A stretch of 9,764 nucleotides of DNA from CAYGTS01 sp964352905 (GTDB lineage: Bacteria; Pseudomonadota; Gammaproteobacteria; JAHCLG01): contig CAYGTS010000102.1 of NCBI GenBank assembly GCA_964352905.1, positions 1 through 9,764 on the forward strand. The letters are read 5' to 3'. The notes beneath the pieces were generated by a model. That model made no database searches. It worked only from the letters and a program-made list of their open reading frames with translations, and was not told the origin of the DNA. Position numbers and translations under genes: made by a program. Below, in pieces: positions 6,623-9,764 of the stretch (the first letter of the stretch is position 1; each line of letters starts with the position of its first letter).

Positions 6623-8941
6623 CTAAAATCCTGGCGCAGGGCTACCTGTACCTGCTCGTGATGCAGCTTCTTTTTTTAATCTTTCATTTTCCGCTTTAAT
6701 AGCATCACGTTCAGCTCTGATACGAGCTAACTCTGATTGCTGCTCAGCCATCCTTCGCTCAATTTCTTCTTCAGCTTTTTGTTTCACTTCCTTTTCAAGC
6801 TCCGCGTCATGTCTCCTTTTTCTATCCTCTTGCTCTAGGCGATGTGCTTCAACACGTGGTGATTTAACTAATAGCGCAACGAGATCATTGCTTTTCACTT
6901 TATTTAAAGCTTTCACTAATCTTCGTTGTAATGTTGACTTAACACCTTTTTCCCAAGCTGTTGTAGGATCACTGGGATTTTTACCTTCCTTCACCCATTC
7001 CAGTAGCTGGAGCAAAGCATCGTCATTATTCTCCTTATTTGCCGTTATGACGGCCTCACATAAAAGTGCAACCGTTTTATGACGACTTATTTTGGCTATA
7101 GACTTGTCTTTACCTAATAGTCCGAAACTACTTTTCAGTTGCTCTATACGCTTTCTGCAATATTCAATAAGGATATCTGTTATCTCAACTCGTAATGAGT
7201 AGTAAGGATTTAGTTTTGATTTCAACTGTTGAAGTTCATATAAGCGATCAACCCAAAAAAATGCTGGCTCGCCATGCTCATAATCTGGAAATTGGGCTAG
7301 TTCCCGTGCATTTTGGCCGCTGCGATTTTTACTACTGGGATCTGCACCATGGTCATATAAAACACGAATCAATGCTAACGCTTCTTGTTCATATTTAGTA
7401 ACATCATCACTTTTCCTTCTATGTGCTACACTCTCTAGACTACGCCGACGTGAAACTGCCTTTAAAACCATCATAGCTTCATCTATTAAACGTGTTCCAT
7501 CTACAGCATTGCGCAATTTATCAAGCGGCACGCTACTAATACCATCCGGATCACATAAAGCATCGGCCATTGCAGGAATTACCGTGATTTCTAAAAATTC
7601 ATTTGCCGCCTCCTGATCACGGTCCAGCATCTCTTCATATGTTACCTTATAATTGAGATCCTGTTCTGCTTTTGGATTGACTAATGGCCAAGGTAAAAAT
7701 CTACGATTCTCTGTTTTTTTAAAAGCCTCGAGAAAAAGTGCTTTATAATCATTACAACGCTCTTCTCTTGTTTGATCAATAAAATCAAGCGCATCTTGAT
7801 CCCGTTTTTTTGCATCAAGGTCAATATATTGTTTAGCTAATAATTCTCTTTTTTCCGTTAACTCTTGACGATATTTTATTAATGAAGAAACATCATGAAT
7901 AGTTCGAATTCTTCTTACTATTTCATCTGCTTGCTTATATAATTTTGAAGCAGCATGCTGCAAGAATGCATCATAATTAGTTTCTAACGTAGCAGCATGA
8001 GCTATTATTCTATCTTCTACTACTGTAAGTGCAGTTCTACGTTCATCTGCATCATCTGCATAATACGCAGTAATCGTTAAATCACTTGGTACGGCATGAA
8101 ATGCTGAACGTTGAGGATTAAGATCTTTTTTGATTTTTTCTTTTTTCTCTTCATCTCTTTTCCCTATTTCTTCACTAAGTGAATGCAGCAATTTTTGCCT
8201 CAATGCCTCTTGTATTACTGGAGATATTTTTAAACTTTCTGTTGGAATAGTCTTTGATCTTTCTCCAGTTGCTTCTGATTTTGCTTTTGCAAACTCTTCA
8301 TACTCTTCTAATTTATATTGCCTAAAAATAGTACTGAAGGCTGGTGCTTGAATTAGAGAAGTAGGTAATAATTTGTACAATTTTTGATCGATTAATGCTT
8401 TACAATAATTTTCATATGCTTCACTGGGTTGAATAACAGCATTATACGGTGCTGTCCCTTCTTTTGTATAAACTGCATTAATATAGCTCATGAAAAGCTC
8501 ATCATAGGCTCGAAATACAGTTCTAATATCGGCACTTAAACCATCTTCAGTTAACGCTTTCTCTATTGCAACTCGATGAGCTAATACTGCTTCCATCTCT
8601 TGAAAAATCGTGTTTGCTTTGTCCAACAAATAAATTTGATCATTTATTTCATTCATTTGAAAAAACAATTCTTCTTTGGTTAATTGTCTTAAGTCATCGT
8701 CCACATGACAACGTGGTCCACATAGTAACGATAAAATATCAGATCTATAATGATACATTGCTTCACGATATAAGTTTTGTAGAAGAGCATAATGTTCCAC
8801 ACTTCTAGGAGAAGCAGGTCTAACACCGACAGGAATAACACCCCGCTCACGACTCAGTTTAGTAGTGTGATCCGCTCGTCGTTGAAGTTGTTCGGCGGTA
8901 GGGGTAGGAGGTTGTTTAGGTTGTTTAGGTTGTGTAAACAT
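6623..8941 (-). CDS. Large helical protein (772 aa) with ankyrin-like repeat and Glu-rich C-terminal coiled coil; candidate effector
   Basis: The protein is mainly charged helix throughout and I do not recognise a full-length family. The N terminus is Pro/Gln/Lys-rich with a short QPK repeat (residues 4-10) and has no signal peptide. Residues 517-550 match one ankyrin repeat (LIRVLYDHGADPSSKNRSG, then QNARELAQ). Residues 600-690 form a helical module (KTVALLCEAVITANKE, then LLQLLEWVKEG). Residues 698-760 form a Glu/Arg/Lys-rich coiled coil ending in ENERLKKEAA, followed by a Gly/Pro tail. The ATG at 8941 has AAGGA 7 nt upstream and a good promoter further up. Ankyrin units plus long coiled coils and a Glu-rich C terminus recall Dot/Icm effectors of Legionella and Coxiella, but that is inference. 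It could instead be half of a two-protein defence system with the 931-aa protein. Confidence 0.87.
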   Translation of the reverse strand: MFTQPKQPKQPPTPTAEQLQRRADHTTKLSRERGVIPVGVRPASPRSVEHYALLQNLYREAMYHYRSDILSLLCGPRCHVDDDLRQLTKEELFFQMNEINDQIYLLDKANTIFQEMEAVLAHRVAIEKALTEDGLSADIRTVFRAYDELFMSYINAVYTKEGTAPYNAVIQPSEAYENYCKALIDQKLYKLLPTSLIQAPAFSTIFRQYKLEEYEEFAKAKSEATGERSKTIPTESLKISPVIQEALRQKLLHSLSEEIGKRDEEKKEKIKKDLNPQRSAFHAVPSDLTITAYYADDADERRTALTVVEDRIIAHAATLETNYDAFLQHAASKLYKQADEIVRRIRTIHDVSSLIKYRQELTEKRELLAKQYIDLDAKKRDQDALDFIDQTREERCNDYKALFLEAFKKTENRRFLPWPLVNPKAEQDLNYKVTYEEMLDRDQEAANEFLEITVIPAMADALCDPDGISSVPLDKLRNAVDGTRLIDEAMMVLKAVSRRRSLESVAHRRKSDDVTKYEQEALALIRVLYDHGADPSSKNRSGQNARELAQFPDYEHGEPAFFWVDRLYELQQLKSKLNPYYSLRVEITDILIEYCRKRIEQLKSSFGLLGKDKSIAKISRHKTVALLCEAVITANKENNDDALLQLLEWVKEGKNPSDPTTAWEKGVKSTLQRRLVKALNKVKSNDLVALLVKSPRVEAHRLEQEDRKRRHDAELEKEVKQKAEEEIERRMAEQQSELARIRAERDAIKAENERLKKEAASRAGTGSPAPGF

Positions 8942-9004
8942 ACATTTATCCTTAGTTGAAATTTACTTATGGTTCTTAGAATTACAGAAAATTTTTAATT
9001 TATC

Positions 9005-9034
9005 ATTATACTTGAGTACTAAACAAATATACAA
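9005..9034 (-). promoter_or_regulatory. Predicted promoter of the cargo genes
   Basis: On the minus strand TTGTAT (9034-9029) is followed after 18 bp by a perfect TATAAT (9010-9005). The predicted start near 8998 leaves a leader of about 57 nt before the 772-aa ATG at 8941, which has AAGGA at 8953-8949. An 8-bp tandem repeat overlaps the -35 box, which suggests repressor or activator binding. No experimental support. Confidence 0.6.
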
Positions 9035-9050
9035 GTGTACAAGTGTACAA
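9030..9050. repeat. 8-bp tandem repeat (TACAAGTG) over the cargo -35 box
   Basis: TACAAGTG occurs twice in tandem, followed by a partial third copy, TACAA. Each junction creates a TGTACA palindrome (9036-9041 and 9044-9049). The array covers the -35 element of the predicted minus-strand promoter, a typical operator position, although 8 bp is shorter than a helical turn. Confidence 0.6.
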
Positions 9051-9061
9051 TCGGATTAAAC

Positions 9062-9114
9062 TTTTTGTATAAACATTTCTTACTTAATTGAGCTGTTCAA
9101 CTTTTATACAAAAA
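9062..9114. repeat. 12-bp perfect inverted repeat with 29-bp spacer
   Basis: TTTTTGTATAAA (9062-9073) and its exact reverse complement TTTATACAAAAA (9103-9114) flank 29 bp. It sits upstream of the cargo promoter. The AU-rich arms make only a weak RNA hairpin, so a pair of protein-binding half-sites is more likely than a terminator. Its function is unknown. Confidence 0.6.
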
Positions 9115-9225
9115 CAAGAAATCTTTCGCTTCTTTACGAAATTTACTTTCCTTTGACTCTGTTATTTAGGCTATGAAATCTTCGTTTATTAGCAGTATCT
9201 ATAGTTAAAAACCATGCACTTTAAT

Positions 9226-9277
9226 CGAGAATTAATCCTCAAAAATTATTGACAATTTATGCAGAAAATCACAAAAT
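9226..9277 (+). promoter_or_regulatory. Second CGAGAATTAAT motif beside a possible promoter
   Basis: CGAGAATTAATCCTC (9226-9240) matches 14 of 15 bases of the palindrome upstream of the HTH gene (3328-3342). It is followed by a perfect TTGACA (9249-9254) and, after 17 bp, a weak CAAAAT -10 (9272-9277). If active, this promoter would run toward the small ORF at 9464 and the right end. The repeated motif is certain; the promoter is tentative. Confidence 0.4.
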
Positions 9278-9284
9278 AGTTTAT

Positions 9285-9463
9285 CAGGGCCTGAAGCAAT
9301 CTTACTGCAAGATAAAGGGCGGTTCCGCTGGCGCTTCAAGTAACTGAAAGAGAAGAAATTCTTGAAGGACTTTTTGTAATTTAGTTAGGATTTTGTGACC
9401 CTAATTTTAGTTGCCAACAATTTGCAAATTTGCTGGCAAAAAACATTACAAGCGAGGTCTTTC
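9285..9463. other. Non-coding stretch with a GC-richer patch and an imperfect inverted repeat
   Basis: I see no supportable gene here. A patch at about 9311-9340 is clearly richer in GC than its surroundings and could be a gene relic or part of an RNA. At 9411-9438 an imperfect inverted repeat starts TTGCCAACAATTTG and ends CAAATTTGCTGGCAA, centred about 40 nt before the small ORF. It could be an operator or a leader hairpin. It is followed by A residues on the plus strand and could act as a weak minus-strand structure. Confidence 0.35.
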
Positions 9464-9571
9464 ATGCGTCAACAACATGCGATTAAACTCAAACCCACTC
9501 ACATTCGCACCGAAAAAAAACCAGTGACCCTGCGGCGGCGTTATAAAATAATTAAAACGAACAGTCATTAA
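9464..9571 (+). CDS. Possible small, very basic 35-aa protein
   Basis: An ATG at 9464 opens 35 codons ending in TAA. A GAGGT at 9454-9458 lies 5 nt upstream, an almost ideal ribosome site. The product has 11 Lys/Arg and one Glu (MRQQHAIKLKPTHIR, later VTLRRRYKIIK), which would suit a nucleic-acid-binding peptide. It sits 111 bp from attR, where small accessory recombination or regulatory genes often lie. It is short, has no recognised relatives and could be chance; the Shine-Dalgarno sequence is the main argument in its favour. Confidence 0.4.
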   Translation: MRQQHAIKLKPTHIRTEKKPVTLRRRYKIIKTNSH

Positions 9572-9622
9572 AAAAAATACGCTTTGTTGTTACTTTTAAG
9601 TTTATGTTGGTTTATTTGAAAT

Positions 9623-9640
9623 GCACTCCATTTGCACTCC
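9623..9640 (+). repeat. Right GCACTCC pair, candidate integrase arm-type sites
   Basis: GCACTCC at 9623-9629 and 9634-9640, separated by ATTT, repeats the spacing and orientation of the left pair (478-495). The pair ends 42 bp before attR. In the circular excised form the two pairs would flank the attP core as P and P' arms. The role is inferred from position and repetition. Confidence 0.6.
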
Positions 9641-9682
9641 AATGGGAAAGGGGAATTACTTGATGTGAGGCTAACTCTTTGA

Positions 9683-9735
9683 TTTTCATGGTGGCCTGAG
9701 GTGGAATCGAACCACCGACACAAGGATTTTCAGTC
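9683..9735. repeat. attR: attR: right 53-bp direct repeat within tRNA-Phe
   Basis: Identical over 53 bp to 296-348. It covers the 3' half of the tRNA-Phe gene from the anticodon region to the CCA end plus 6 bp beyond. The strand exchange must lie within this identity block; tRNA-targeting integrases usually cross over at the anticodon loop or T arm. The island-supplied 3' half restores an intact tRNA. Confidence 0.95.
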
Positions 9736-9764
9736 CTTTGCTCTACCGACTGAGCTATCAGGCC
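9689..9764 (-). tRNA. tRNA-Phe (anticodon GAA), intact, CCA encoded
   Basis: The minus strand folds into a full 76-nt cloverleaf: the 5' acceptor strand GGCCTGA pairs with TCAGGCC before ACCA, the D arm contains GCTC and GAGC, the anticodon loop is CTGAAAA with anticodon GAA, and the T arm contains GGTTCGATTCC. The gene ends exactly at the window edge, so its promoter is outside. It is the integration target and remains functional because the island restored its 3' half. Confidence 0.97.

Noticed and set aside
9225..9347. 40-codon open frame on the plus strand ending in IKGGSAGASSN
   Set aside because: It has no ATG and no ribosome site; its only internal TTG is part of a possible -35 box.
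9236..9405. Minus-strand open frame containing YLKRQRNRPLSCSKIAS
   Set aside because: There is no start codon with a ribosome site, it is short, and the opposite strand is equally open.

Overview
The window is one small integrated genomic island in a bacterial tRNA-Phe gene, with a little host DNA on the left. A 53-bp perfect direct repeat (296-348 and 9683-9735) marks its ends. The right copy lies in an intact minus-strand tRNA-Phe(GAA) gene with an encoded CCA (9689-9764); the left copy is an orphan 3' half of the same tRNA. The element is therefore about 9.39 kb (one att copy included). AT-rich DNA, gammaproteobacterial-looking protein families and two very large helical proteins, one with an ankyrin-like repeat and one with a J-domain-like segment, suggest a host-associated gammaproteobacterium, possibly of the order Legionellales (Coxiella, Legionella, Rickettsiella, Aquicella relatives). 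The taxonomic guess is an inference; no marker gene is present.

Layout. 1-295: host flank with only an open frame running in from the left edge. 296-348: attL. 443-3229: plus-strand mobility module, a tyrosine recombinase (514-1767) whose 3' end overlaps by 32 bp an AlbA_2/ATPase-type protein (1736-3229) carrying five perfect 12-bp in-frame tandem repeats. 3404-3619: a small helix-turn-helix AlpA/excisionase-like protein, closed by a strong hairpin terminator (3634-3666). 3700-8941: minus-strand cargo of two genes, a 772-aa protein (upstream) and a 931-aa protein (downstream), facing the mobility module. Both proteins are mostly helical and charged and end in Glu/Arg-rich coiled coils. 8942-9682: about 740 bp of AT-rich DNA with the cargo promoter, a 12-bp inverted repeat, a palindrome almost identical to one upstream of the excisionase-like gene, a possible 35-codon basic ORF and a GCACTCC repeat pair.

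How it may work. Integrase and the HTH protein would integrate and excise the island at tRNA-Phe. Paired GCACTCC repeats with an 11-bp period lie inside both ends, in the same orientation, and look like integrase arm-type sites; the left pair begins at the predicted integrase transcription start, suggesting autoregulation. A shared CGAGAATTAAT palindrome lies before the excisionase-like gene and in the right arm, a candidate binding site for that protein or another regulator. No replication, conjugation or virion gene is visible, so the element looks non-autonomous. The cargo is the least understood part: two candidate effector-like proteins, or a two-gene defence or host-interaction system, with no enzymatic motif that I can recognise.
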